A stretch of 64,000 nt of DNA from Breznakia pachnodae (GTDB taxonomy: Bacteria; Bacillota_I; Bacilli_A; Erysipelotrichales; Erysipelotrichaceae): NCBI RefSeq assembly GCF_030814225.1, contig NZ_JAUSUR010000001.1:434001-498000 (forward strand), written 5' to 3'. Below, piece by piece: positions 27,977 to 35,553 of this stretch. How positions within the stretch are numbered: the stretch's first letter is position 1; each line of letters begins with the position of its first letter. The notes under the pieces are model-generated. The model saw nothing but the letters and a program-made list of their open reading frames with translations, made no database searches and had not been told where the DNA came from. A program made the position numbers and the translations under genes.

Positions 27977-29317
27977 TTATTGTGATAAGAAAATTGAAAC
28001 ATAGAATTTATGCTTATCATACTCATATTTCAAAACACCATTGTACTTTTTTAGTATTGCCTGCACGCTGCTGACTCCAATTGCATCCTGTGCATGTTTT
28101 GTAGACACTAGTTTTCCTTTTTCTTCAATAACATTTCCATCAAATGTATTATCAATAGAAAAAACTAACGAATGATTATCCTGTCTCCCCCTTACATAAA
28201 TCAATCGGTTTTCTTCACTGACCAGCTTACTTGCCTGAATTGCATTCTCAATACAGTTTCCTAAAATAATACTAATATCAGCAACTGACACCTTAATATC
28301 ATTTCTGATATCCAGTTTAATATCTATAGGTATCTTCTCAGCTTTTGCCATCCCTGCATAATATCGCATTAATAAATCAATTTCTGTATTCTCACAATAT
28401 CTTATATTGTCTAAAAAATACTGATTTTGCATATACTCCTGTATATAAGCATTGATTTTCTTATAATCCTGATTTTGTGCAAGAGCATCAATTGCTCGCA
28501 TATGATGAATAAAGTCATGTTTGATTTTACGAAACTGATCCATCTTCTCAACTAACTGATTATATCCTTGATTATGCAAATGTAACTGCAAATCAAGAAT
28601 TTGTGCTTCACTCTCTAAAATAATATTTTTTCGATATTGTTGAAGCAGATTAAATGATAAATAATAAGTAGATAAAATACTTATAAAAATTAAAATAAAT
28701 ATAGAAAGTGTTGTACCATTAAATTCCAACGTTCTTGCCATCATAAATGATAATAGTGATATAACCATTAAAATTAAAGGCAACAAGCATAGTTTCTTCC
28801 AGGTATCCGAAGTTACAGTAAATGTTGATAATCTCTGCATTACAATTTTAATAAACTTACTGACAAGTGGAAATACTAAAACCGTAATTAATGAAATAAT
28901 CCATAAATCATTTATACCATTAATGAAACGATCTTCAACTGCTGATGTGTTTACAATCCATGCATGACGTATATAGTTTGAAATTGTGCTCACAATAAGT
29001 GCATAATGAATTACTAATAAAATAAAAAATACTTTTTCATAAAATGGACGATTGATGAAACTGTCAATTATCGCAAATGTTATAATCACAATCACAATAA
29101 ACAAGTAATTTACCATACTGTTATCACTTGTATAAGAGTAAAGTATCATCCCCAAAATTGTAAATACTATTGCACTAACTGCAACTAAAAATACTGCGTG
29201 AATAATGGTTTTCCTGTTTACTTGATGAATCGCTTTATATGGCATTAGAATAAGATAACAACATGGTATTGTCTGTATTGCATATGCCAAAAAGAGGCGT
29301 AGAGCATTAATTGCCAT
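27977..29317 (-). CDS. AgrC-like sensor histidine kinase (GHKL ATPase domain)
   Basis: The product has 446 residues. Residues 1-225 contain about six to seven membrane helices (VFLVAVSAIVFTILGMIL, FIVIVIITFAIIDSF, LLPLILMVISLLSFMMA). A cytoplasmic kinase part follows, with the phosphoacceptor box FRKIKHDFIHHMRAI and the N-box ILGNCIENAIQASK; the G-box is IGVSSVQAI. This is the layout of peptide-sensing kinases of the AgrC/BlpH/ComD class. It overlaps the end of the response regulator by 11 bases, so translation is coupled. No AgrB-type protease or obvious peptide precursor gene is next to it, so the signal is unknown. Confidence 0.88.
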   Translation of the reverse strand: MAINALRLFLAYAIQTIPCCYLILMPYKAIHQVNRKTIIHAVFLVAVSAIVFTILGMILYSYTSDNSMVNYLFIVIVIITFAIIDSFINRPFYEKVFFILLVIHYALIVSTISNYIRHAWIVNTSAVEDRFINGINDLWIISLITVLVFPLVSKFIKIVMQRLSTFTVTSDTWKKLCLLPLILMVISLLSFMMARTLEFNGTTLSIFILIFISILSTYYLSFNLLQQYRKNIILESEAQILDLQLHLHNQGYNQLVEKMDQFRKIKHDFIHHMRAIDALAQNQDYKKINAYIQEYMQNQYFLDNIRYCENTEIDLLMRYYAGMAKAEKIPIDIKLDIRNDIKVSVADISIILGNCIENAIQASKLVSEENRLIYVRGRQDNHSLVFSIDNTFDGNVIEEKGKLVSTKHAQDAIGVSSVQAILKKYNGVLKYEYDKHKFYVSIFLSQ

Positions 29318-30035
29318 ATTTGATATCGCCTCTTACATCATTAAACAGATAATCATAATAATCATTCTTTAATTTAGAGCGAATCTTTCGATTCATTGAA
29401 ATTTCTAAATGATTCTTTAAAACTAATACACTTGTTTTTACTTCCAAAATAAAATTATAATTCACAATATAACTTCTCTGAGGTCGTGTAAATAAAGTAG
29501 GACTTAATTGTTCATATAATACTTCCAAAGTTGAATAAGAACGTAGCAATCCCTGTTTTGTATGAATCAGTGCCACTTTCCCTTCTTTTTCTATATAAGA
29601 AATATGACTCTCTGGAAGAATCACTTCTGAGTGACCAACTTTAATCTTTATCTGTTTTGTATCTTCTATTTTTTGTTGTCGCTTATAACGACGCATTACT
29701 TCTTGTATCTGTTTACCATTAATTGGTTTTAGAATGTAATGCAACGCCCTTACTTCAAATGCATCAAGTGCAAATTCATTGCTGCTTGTTAGAAAAACAA
29801 TATTTACATCCTGATATTCACGTATCTTTCTGGCAATTTCAATTCCATTTTCTTTATCTAAATAAATATCAAGAAATACTAAATCATAATGATCATTTAA
29901 AATATCACTAAGCTTTTCTGAATTACGAAAATAATCAATCTCCAAGTGAGTTTGATTTTCTTTTTCATATTGTCGCAGCCCTTCAATCAATACTTTAGCA
30001 TCTTTCTCCACATCTTCTAATATACAAATTTTCAT
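29307..30035 (-). CDS. LytTR response regulator (AgrA-like)
   Basis: The product has 242 residues from the ATG at 30035 (AGGGG seven bases upstream); in-frame ATGs further up at 30053 and 30041 lie before or against that site. The receiver domain has the acidic pair (ILEDVE), Asp56 in LVFLDIYLD and Lys in ILKPING. The C-terminal LytTR domain (residues about 140-240) shows IKVGHSEVILPESHISYIE, FTRPQRSYIVNYNFI and SMNRKIRSKL. LytTR regulators bind short direct repeats spaced by helical turns. It forms an operon with the kinase. Two 10-bp direct repeats 42 bp apart lie upstream and may be binding sites. Confidence 0.92.
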   Translation of the reverse strand: MKICILEDVEKDAKVLIEGLRQYEKENQTHLEIDYFRNSEKLSDILNDHYDLVFLDIYLDKENGIEIARKIREYQDVNIVFLTSSNEFALDAFEVRALHYILKPINGKQIQEVMRRYKRQQKIEDTKQIKIKVGHSEVILPESHISYIEKEGKVALIHTKQGLLRSYSTLEVLYEQLSPTLFTRPQRSYIVNYNFILEVKTSVLVLKNHLEISMNRKIRSKLKNDYYDYLFNDVRGDIKYGN

Positions 30036-30257
30036 AAACATACCCCTGTCCATTTCTTTTTGTGTTAGAATTGATGCCCCTCCAGTTCAAATTCATTGTT
30101 TAAAATAAAGATAAATAATAATCCTTATCTTTTGAATATACTTATCACCTTATTTATTAACTGTCTTTATTATATCATCCTTTCTTTAAATATCACTCAT
30201 TTGATTTTATACATTTTCTATTAAATTATAATACATAATTCTTAATTTTATGGAAAT

Positions 30258-30309
30258 GAGTATAGGGTTTCTTTTCTTTTTTTTATTTTATTTTTCTAGG
30301 AGTATAGGG
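30258..30309. repeat. Direct repeat GAGTATAGGG, 42-bp period
   Basis: Two identical 10-bp copies (30258-30267 and 30300-30309) are separated by T-rich sequence. The 42-bp period equals about four helical turns, so both lie on one face of the DNA. A regulatory role is inference. Confidence 0.4.
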
Positions 30310-30324
30310 TTTTTTGAATATAAA

Positions 30325-30358
30325 ATTAAAAAATACCTTTCAAATTATGAAAAGGTAT
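30325..30358 (-). terminator. Terminator of the small winged-helix gene
   Basis: Stem ATACCTTT/AAAGGTAT (30333-30340 with 30351-30358), then TTTTTAAT on the minus strand. Confidence 0.75.
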
Positions 30359-30371
30359 CTCTTATTTCTAC

Positions 30372-30551
30372 TTATTTTGTTGGTTCCCACTTACAACGAA
30401 CTGGTGAAACAATCGCTTCATCTTTCTTTAACTCTTTAAATGCTTTATCGATTTCTTTACGATCCATTCCCGTTGCTTTTTCCACTTCTCCAGCACTCAT
30501 TGGTTTACCAAATTCTTTCATTGCTTCTAATACTTTTGCTTTTGTGTCCAT
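30372..30551 (-). CDS. Small winged-helix protein (59 aa)
   Basis: The start is the ATG at 30551, which has GGAGG eight bases upstream; the longer frame to 30647 runs over the promoter area and has no better site. The 59 residues (DTKAKVLEAMKEFGKPM, AGEVEKATGMDRKEIDKAFK, then a short beta wing ending VRCKWEPTK) look like a minimal helix-turn-helix with wing. Such stand-alone wHTH proteins resemble the transcription regulator 'HTH domain' small proteins of clostridia, often with methyl-transfer or unknown roles. It has its own terminator downstream, so it is probably monocistronic. Target unknown. Confidence 0.7.
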   Translation of the reverse strand: MDTKAKVLEAMKEFGKPMSAGEVEKATGMDRKEIDKAFKELKKDEAIVSPVRCKWEPTK

Positions 30552-30619
30552 TGTTATTTCCTCCATTATGTTAATCATAGCATAGCATATCCTACAATTA
30601 AACTCTATGGATTTGCTTA

Positions 30620-30644
30620 AGAAAAGCTGGCTAATTGCCAGCTT
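30620..30644 (-). terminator. Terminator of ptsI
   Basis: Stem AAGCTGGC/GCCAGCTT (30624-30631 with 30637-30644), five-base loop, then TTTTC on the minus strand, just after the ptsI stop. Confidence 0.75.
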
Positions 30645-30649
30645 CAACT

Positions 30650-32356
30650 TTATTTATTAATAACGCTTTGTACGTATGCTTGAACCTCTTCAGCATTGTC
30701 CATTTCCAGACATTTTGCTGCTACGTCTTCCATTTCTTTCTTGCTTAGAGAAGTAATTACTTTTCTAGCTTTCAGAATTGATGAAGCACTCATTGAGAAC
30801 TCATCTAATCCAAGACCTAATAGGATTGCTGCTGCATCTGGCTCTCCAGCCATTTCTCCACACATACCAGCCCATTTTCCTTCTTTATGAGCTCCATCGA
30901 TTGTCATTTTAATCAAACGAAGAATTGAAGGGTTGTATGGTTGGTATAAGTAAGATACTTTTTCACTCATACGGTCAGCTGCCATACTGTATTGGATAAG
31001 GTCATTTGTTCCAATTGAGAAGAAATCAGCTACTTTCGCAAATTGGTCAGCTAATACTGCTGCTGCTGGAATTTCTACCATCATACCAACTTCGATATCA
31101 TCTGCAACTTTTACACCTTCTGCAATTAATTCTGCTTTTACTTCTTCAAAGATTGCTTTTGCGTCTTTGAATTCTTGAACAGTCGCGATCATTGGGAACA
31201 TAATACATAGTTTTCCATAAACTGAAGCACGACATAATGCTCTTAACTGAACCTTGAAGATATCTGTACGGTCTAAACATAGACGAATTGCACGGTATCC
31301 TAAGAAAGGGTTCATTTCTTCTGGGAATTCAAAGTAAGGAAGTTTCTTGTCTCCACCAATATCTAGTGTACGAACAACAACTCTTTTTCCTTTCATTCCT
31401 TCTAATACTAATTTGTATGCTACAAATTGTTCTTCTTCCGTTGGGAAGTCTTGAGAGTTCATGTAAAGGAATTCTGTACGGTATAATCCAATTCCTTCTC
31501 CACCATTATCTAACACACCTTGCACATCATTTGGAGTTCCAATGTTACCAGCTAATTCAACATGGTGTCCATCAGTAGAAATAGATGGTGCATCGATTAA
31601 TACTTTCAATGCTTCTTTTTCTTCTTCAAATGCAGTACGTTTTACCTCATATTCTTTTACAGTTGCATCATCTGGATTTAAGATAACTTTACCAGCGATT
31701 GCATCCATAATAATACTGTCACCGTCATTTGCTGTTTCTAAAATTCCAGCACAACCTACTACTGCAGGAATTTCTAAACTTCTTGCCATAATAGCAGAGT
31801 GAGAAGTTCTTCCTCCAATTTCAGTAGCAAATCCTTTTGTGTACTTTTTGTTTAACTGAGCAGTATCAGAAGGTGTTAAATCGTATGCTACGATTACTAC
31901 TTCTTCATCAATTGTAGTTAAGTCAGGAATTTTCACTCCTAATAGATTTGCTTTTAGACGTACAGTAACATCTTTAATATCTGCTGCTCTTTCACGCATG
32001 TAAGCATCATCCATTGATTCGAACATTGAAACATACATGTTAGCAACTGTTTCTGCTGCAAATTCAGCATTACAGTTTTCAGTCGTAATTTGACCTTCTA
32101 CTGCACCAATAAATTCTGGATCTTGTGCTACCATTAAGTGAGCATCAAACACAGCAAGTTCTTCTGCAGATAGGTTTGCTGCTGCACGCTCTTTGATTAG
32201 CTCAATATCTTGTACAGTTTTATCTACTGCACTTTTAAGTTTTGCTACCTCTTCAGCAGCATCTGCGGATTTCTTTTCGATTTCCATTTTTGGCATTTCA
32301 AGTTTGTATACTTTTGCAATTGCAATTCCACTTGAAGCCGCTATTCCTTTTAACAT
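30650..32356 (-). CDS. ptsI: PTS enzyme I (phosphoenolpyruvate-protein phosphotransferase)
   Basis: The product has 568 residues from the ATG at 32356, with GGAGG seven bases upstream; the ATG at 32374 precedes that site. It transfers phosphate from PEP to HPr and so powers all PTS sugar uptake, including the cellobiose-type system at the right end of this window. Residues 1-140 form the HPr-binding helical region; the phosphorylated His is His186 in GGRTSHSAIMARS. The C-terminal PEP-binding barrel shows GIGLYRTEFLYM, FPMIATVQE, EIGMMVEIPAA-type sequence and SIGTNDLIQY, with the catalytic Cys in WAGMCGEMAG. Length is normal for the family. No ptsH gene is adjacent, unlike in many Firmicutes where ptsH-ptsI form an operon. 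Confidence 0.97.
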   Translation of the reverse strand: MLKGIAASSGIAIAKVYKLEMPKMEIEKKSADAAEEVAKLKSAVDKTVQDIELIKERAAANLSAEELAVFDAHLMVAQDPEFIGAVEGQITTENCNAEFAAETVANMYVSMFESMDDAYMRERAADIKDVTVRLKANLLGVKIPDLTTIDEEVVIVAYDLTPSDTAQLNKKYTKGFATEIGGRTSHSAIMARSLEIPAVVGCAGILETANDGDSIIMDAIAGKVILNPDDATVKEYEVKRTAFEEEKEALKVLIDAPSISTDGHHVELAGNIGTPNDVQGVLDNGGEGIGLYRTEFLYMNSQDFPTEEEQFVAYKLVLEGMKGKRVVVRTLDIGGDKKLPYFEFPEEMNPFLGYRAIRLCLDRTDIFKVQLRALCRASVYGKLCIMFPMIATVQEFKDAKAIFEEVKAELIAEGVKVADDIEVGMMVEIPAAAVLADQFAKVADFFSIGTNDLIQYSMAADRMSEKVSYLYQPYNPSILRLIKMTIDGAHKEGKWAGMCGEMAGEPDAAAILLGLGLDEFSMSASSILKARKVITSLSKKEMEDVAAKCLEMDNAEEVQAYVQSVINK

Positions 32357-32389
32357 ACTGGTTCCTCCATACATATTTTACATAAAATT

Positions 32390-32418
32390 ATTATAACAAA
32401 GATAAGACCCCTTATCAA
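32390..32418 (-). promoter_or_regulatory. ptsI promoter with a palindrome in the -35/spacer
   Basis: TTGATA (32418-32413), 17-bp spacer, TATAAT (32395-32390). The sequence GATAAGACCCCTTATC (32401-32416) is a 6-bp-arm palindrome overlapping the -35 and spacer, a possible operator. Confidence 0.75.
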
Positions 32419-32494
32419 CGAACAAATTGGAAACCTGTTATATTTTTCACAAGAAAAGCAATAATTTTCCTTTAAAGTTGTAAGGGCTCACAAA

Positions 32495-32812
32495 TTATCC
32501 ATATAAAGCATGGAGAAATGCATTCATACTGCGCTCTTTACATTCATAAAAAGTCGCATCATCATAAAATTCAATATACCAATTTTTACGATAATGACCT
32601 AGATATTCTTTTCTGATAATTTGAATCTGGTAGTCGCATAGTTTACGTAGAGCACAATCTACTTGATGCTTTACTTCAAAGTAATGACTTACCTGATCAC
32701 CAACCTGAAATACACCGCATATATCTGTATGTAATTCACAACTACGATACATGTTAGCTACCTGTTTGATTAAATTATCTTTCTTTTTAAATTCAATTCT
32801 TTCAAAATCCAT
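32495..32812 (-). CDS. Hypothetical protein, 105 aa
   Basis: The frame runs from the ATG at 32812 and has normal codon use for this genome. The product is charged and likely soluble, with two Cys in the middle (SCELHTDICGVFQVG, HQVDCALRKLCDYQIQ) and many aromatic residues in the second half (YLGHYRKNWYIEFYDDATFYEC). No signal peptide or membrane helix is seen. I recall similar short conserved proteins of unknown function in Mollicutes and Erysipelotrichia (MG284/MPN403-like), but cannot verify it here. It lies between the cupin gene and ptsI on the same strand, with a hairpin between it and the cupin gene, so it is probably transcribed separately. Confidence 0.7.
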   Translation of the reverse strand: MDFERIEFKKKDNLIKQVANMYRSCELHTDICGVFQVGDQVSHYFEVKHQVDCALRKLCDYQIQIIRKEYLGHYRKNWYIEFYDDATFYECKERSMNAFLHALYG

Positions 32813-32861
32813 ATTATCACCTATTCATACATAAACAGATAATTGAATTATTCCTAAATAA

Positions 32862-32889
32862 AAGTATTCATCTTTTACAACGAATACTT
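32862..32889 (-). terminator. Terminator of the cupin gene
   Basis: Stem AAGTATTC/GAATACTT (32862-32869 with 32882-32889), 12-base loop, then TTATTTAGG on the minus strand. The T-run is weak. Confidence 0.55.
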
Positions 32890-32895
32890 CTTTTT

Positions 32896-33357
32896 CTATT
32901 CATTAGGATCAGTTTCCCAGTCCTCTAACTCATTTTCTTCTTTAAAGAAATGTGGTTTTCCATTTTCTCTTACCAGATACATGTTATCATTTGGGTAATA
33001 ACAGACATCATCACGTTCGACAGAACCAACATCTAAAATTTCAAATACATCATCACTATTATTATAAAACTGATGTGCATTACGCTTTCCAGCTGGCTTT
33101 GATATAAAATCACCTTCACTTACTTCATATTCATCACCATTATAGCGCATAAGTCCCTTTCCTTTTAAAATTAGAAAGAACTCTTCCTGTAATGAATGAG
33201 CATGATAGCGACAACTATAAAAACCAGGCATAATCTTATCAACATTTATATACAGTTTTTCACTACCTGCTGCATTGCCCAGAAACTTTGTTGTCAACCC
33301 GTTTTTGCTTTTCCAGATAAATTCATCTTCTAGCTTATTTATATTATTTATTTTCAT
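32896..33357 (-). CDS. Cupin-domain protein
   Basis: The product has 153 residues from the ATG at 33357 (AGAGGT five bases upstream); the preceding GTG codon is an alternative start. It is a single-domain cupin. Motif 1 is YHAHSLQEEFFLILKGKG, with two His and a Glu that would bind a metal. Motif 2 is FISKPAGKRNAHQF, with the last His ligand. A short acidic tail follows (EENELEDWETDPNE). Proteins of this shape bind small molecules or isomerise sugars, but substrate cannot be told from the sequence. It follows the phosphofructokinase gene on the same strand but has a terminator on each side, so it is likely monocistronic. Confidence 0.85.
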   Translation of the reverse strand: MKINNINKLEDEFIWKSKNGLTTKFLGNAAGSEKLYINVDKIMPGFYSCRYHAHSLQEEFFLILKGKGLMRYNGDEYEVSEGDFISKPAGKRNAHQFYNNSDDVFEILDVGSVERDDVCYYPNDNMYLVRENGKPHFFKEENELEDWETDPNE

Positions 33358-33384
33358 CACTTACCTCTTAACGTTATTGTATAT

Positions 33385-33410
33385 TAAAAAACACTATGTT
33401 TCCATAGTGT
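33385..33410 (-). terminator. Terminator of the phosphofructokinase gene
   Basis: Perfect 8-bp stem ACACTATG/CATAGTGT (33391-33398 with 33403-33410), tetraloop GAAA on the minus strand, then TTTTTTAAT. Confidence 0.85.
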
Positions 33411-33417
33411 CTTGAGA

Positions 33418-34620
33418 TTATCTCATGTGGTAAGGTTTCACGTAAGCAGGAACACCGTTTTCCATAATTAGGTCTGGTTCACCTTGAATTAATGGTGTGA
33501 AGTATTCGTAAGCTTCTTTTGTTAATCCTTTGTAATCTGGAAGAATCCATTCAGCTGGAATGTTCTTAACATGGTTAGCAAATTCGCTAGCTGGTCCTGC
33601 AATGTAATCTACATCATATTCAGCACCTTCTTTACGAACTACACCAACTACTTGTCCAGTGAATTCTCCATCAGCACTACGCATATGTCCACTCATTCCT
33701 AATTTGAATGCTTCTTCAACATCTACGTATGATTGTAAGTAGTTAGCACAACGTTGTGCAGTACTTAAATCTTGTACTTTTGCACGTGGTGCGATACCAG
33801 CGTCCAAAATCATGTTTTTAAGAGCGTTTCCAGCTCCACCTAGTACTGCATGTCCGAAACCGTCATTCTTAGCGTCAGCAGCTGCTAAATAGCTACCATC
33901 AGCAAAATGAGCACCTTCACTAACAACAATATAACATTTTCCTTTTGTATCCATACAGTTTTTTACTTGTTTTAAGAAGTTGTCTTGATCAAAGTCTTCT
34001 TCTGGTAATACAAGTAAATCTACTTTGTCAGAAATAACACTAGATCCTGCTAACCAACCAGCATCTCTACCCATTGTTTCAAGGATAAATACTTCCGCAC
34101 GAGTATATACATTGTAGTCTAACCAAGTACTAGTTACTACAGCATTTACAAATTTTGCAGCTGAAGCAAATCCAGGACAGTGGTCAGTAACCATTAAGTC
34201 ATTATCTACTGTTTTTGGAATTCCAACAAAACGTTTTGCAATTCCATTTTTCTTAGCCCATTGGCTAAGTGCATCAACTGTATCCATTGAGTCATTTCCA
34301 CCAATGTAGAATAAAACTTCAATATCGAATTGATCCATGATATCTACCAATCTACGGTAATCTGTATCGTCATCTCTTTTTAATTTGTAACGACATGATC
34401 CTAACGCTGATGATGGAGTTTGTTTTAATATACGGTTCTCCAATTCACTCATATTTGTTAAGTCATATAGTCTTCCTTCTAAAATACCTTCAATCCCATT
34501 TAATCCACCATATACTGTTTCATATACTGGGTTCAATTGGTTTGCCTTAACCACACCTGCTAAAGAAGCATTGATAACGGTAGTAGGTCCACCAGATTGT
34601 GCAACTAAACAATTTGCCAT
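33418..34620 (-). CDS. Pyrophosphate-dependent 6-phosphofructokinase
   Basis: The product has 400 residues with AGGAGGT upstream of the ATG. It phosphorylates fructose 6-phosphate in glycolysis. The phosphoryl-donor loop reads YIGGNDSMDT (residues 106-114). ATP-dependent bacterial enzymes have GGDGS there, whereas an Asp or other bulky residue at the last position marks pyrophosphate use. PKTVDNDL (135-142), with Lys in place of the Gly of PGTIDND, is the second mark of PPi-PFK. Catalytic Asp lies in that motif. The length (400 rather than about 320) also fits the longer PPi-type subfamily. It stands alone with its own promoter and terminator. PPi use would make this step reversible and save ATP. 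Confidence 0.9.
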   Translation of the reverse strand: MANCLVAQSGGPTTVINASLAGVVKANQLNPVYETVYGGLNGIEGILEGRLYDLTNMSELENRILKQTPSSALGSCRYKLKRDDDTDYRRLVDIMDQFDIEVLFYIGGNDSMDTVDALSQWAKKNGIAKRFVGIPKTVDNDLMVTDHCPGFASAAKFVNAVVTSTWLDYNVYTRAEVFILETMGRDAGWLAGSSVISDKVDLLVLPEEDFDQDNFLKQVKNCMDTKGKCYIVVSEGAHFADGSYLAAADAKNDGFGHAVLGGAGNALKNMILDAGIAPRAKVQDLSTAQRCANYLQSYVDVEEAFKLGMSGHMRSADGEFTGQVVGVVRKEGAEYDVDYIAGPASEFANHVKNIPAEWILPDYKGLTKEAYEYFTPLIQGEPDLIMENGVPAYVKPYHMR

Positions 34621-34656
34621 GTTTTTACGTACCTCCTATGTAATACATACAGGAGT

Positions 34657-34674
34657 ATTTTACCACAGTAAAAT
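34657..34674. promoter_or_regulatory. Palindrome over the phosphofructokinase promoter
   Basis: ATTTTACCACAGTAAAAT has 7-bp perfect arms and covers the likely -10 (TAAAAT on the minus strand) of the pfk gene; TTGGAA is a -35 candidate 18 bp upstream. It may be an operator. Confidence 0.45.
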
Positions 34675-34724
34675 GACCTTTTCCAATAAAACTTGTGAAT
34701 ATTAGAACAAATTAGAATAATTCT

Positions 34725-34753
34725 TTGACAAGACATTTCATTCACGTTATCCT
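34725..34753 (+). promoter_or_regulatory. Promoter of the membrane-protein gene
   Basis: TTGACA (34725-34730), 17-bp spacer, TATCCT (34748-34753). The expected transcription start falls at about 34760, at the start codon itself. Confidence 0.7.
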
Positions 34754-34760
34754 AATGTAT

Positions 34761-35354
34761 ATGAAATTATGGAAACCAACCAATACAATTGAGACAATTC
34801 TGTGTATTTTAGCTGTTATTGTTATCCCAGTAACTTCCCTAATTTTAGGGCTTCAGGAGTCTGTGTTGTATGAAAACCTTACCTATATTGGAAACCAGCC
34901 ACAGTATCGTTTACTATTTCAGATATGGGGTGTTTTAGTTTCTGTAGATTATCTTGTTTCCTTCTATTATCTAACAAGAAAAACAGGAGTTTATGGAAAA
35001 CGACTGATTCCACTTGCCTGTGTATTAACAATTATGAGTATTTCATCATTCTTTATTCCTTATAATACAGAAATATATCCTATGCTTTCTAACTTACATG
35101 TATATGCTTCACTGCTATCAAGTGTCTTTACCATCTTCTTAATTATTTATTATGTATATTTATTTCAGTTTATTCAGCCTGTATATTTTGAAAAATGTTT
35201 TCGCTTTATGATAAGCTTTATTATCATTGCAGTTACCTTGTTATTTGTATTAGGGGATATCTCTGGAATCTTAGAGCTCGTAATGTCTATCTTCTTAAGT
35301 TTATTTCTATATTATATGATTCGTGCATATGATGTTCACAAAACTTTAACATAA
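34761..35354 (+). CDS. Integral membrane protein of unknown function
   Basis: The product has 197 residues from the ATG at 34761. The same frame extends upstream to a TTG at 34725, but that TTG is the -35 box of the promoter. An ATG at 34755 is also possible. No Shine-Dalgarno sequence is present, so the mRNA is probably leaderless. The protein has about six membrane helices (ILCILAVIVIPVTSLILGL, LFQIWGVLVSVDYLVSFYYL, LIPLACVLTIMSISSFFI, VFTIFLIIYYVYLFQFI, FMISFIIIAVTLLFVLG, LVMSIFLSLFLYYMI) with short loops. It has a general DUF998-like look but no motif I can assign. A small gene follows on the same strand. Confidence 0.75.
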   Translation: MKLWKPTNTIETILCILAVIVIPVTSLILGLQESVLYENLTYIGNQPQYRLLFQIWGVLVSVDYLVSFYYLTRKTGVYGKRLIPLACVLTIMSISSFFIPYNTEIYPMLSNLHVYASLLSSVFTIFLIIYYVYLFQFIQPVYFEKCFRFMISFIIIAVTLLFVLGDISGILELVMSIFLSLFLYYMIRAYDVHKTLT

Positions 35355-35408
35355 ACAGCGTTTAGATTTCATTTCACTTCTGTATGATAATCCCAAGAGG
35401 TGATTAAT

Positions 35409-35534
35409 ATGAAACAAGATGAACTACTATACTTAGCATTATTATGCATTATCAATAAACCGAAAACAAATAAGGCTTCATCAATCAAAACATCACAAAA
35501 GCCTAAGAAAAGTCAAAAGCAACTAAATCCATAA
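35409..35534 (+). CDS. Small basic protein, 41 aa
   Basis: The frame begins at an ATG with AGAGGTG six bases upstream and encodes 41 residues. A hydrophobic N-terminus (MKQDELLYLALLCII) is followed by a Lys/Ser/Thr-rich tail (KPKTNKASSIKTS, then KPKKSQKQLNP). It lies 54 bases after the membrane-protein gene and shares its terminator, whose left arm encodes the last residues. It could be a single-pass membrane peptide or a secreted basic peptide. Function unknown; confidence rests on the ribosome binding site and position. Confidence 0.55.
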   Translation: MKQDELLYLALLCIINKPKTNKASSIKTSQKPKKSQKQLNP

Positions 35535-35545
35535 TAGTTGCTTTT
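35515..35545. terminator. Bidirectional terminator between the 41-aa gene and an ABC-F gene
   Basis: An 11-bp stem (AAAAGCAACTA, 35515-35525, with 35535-35545) ends in T/A runs on both sides. Its left arm is inside the small gene. Confidence 0.85.
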
Positions 35546-35553
35546 TTAGTTTA

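Larger units (their letters stand above)
30036..30371. other. Long A/T-rich intergenic region upstream of the response regulator
   Basis: A minus-strand TATAAT (30174-30169) is a plausible -10 for the two-component operon, with a poor -35. Two copies of GAGTATAGGG (30258-30267 and 30300-30309), exactly 42 bp apart, lie further upstream. The far end holds the terminator of the small winged-helix gene. I found no credible peptide gene here. Confidence 0.5.

Noticed and set aside
30036..30371. AgrD-like signal peptide gene next to the two-component system
   Set aside because: Short frames in this region lack ribosome binding sites and typical AgrD or double-glycine features.
34725..34727. TTG start for the membrane-protein gene
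   Set aside because: These bases are the first half of a TTGACA -35 box; the ATG at 34761 is the first suitable start after the promoter.
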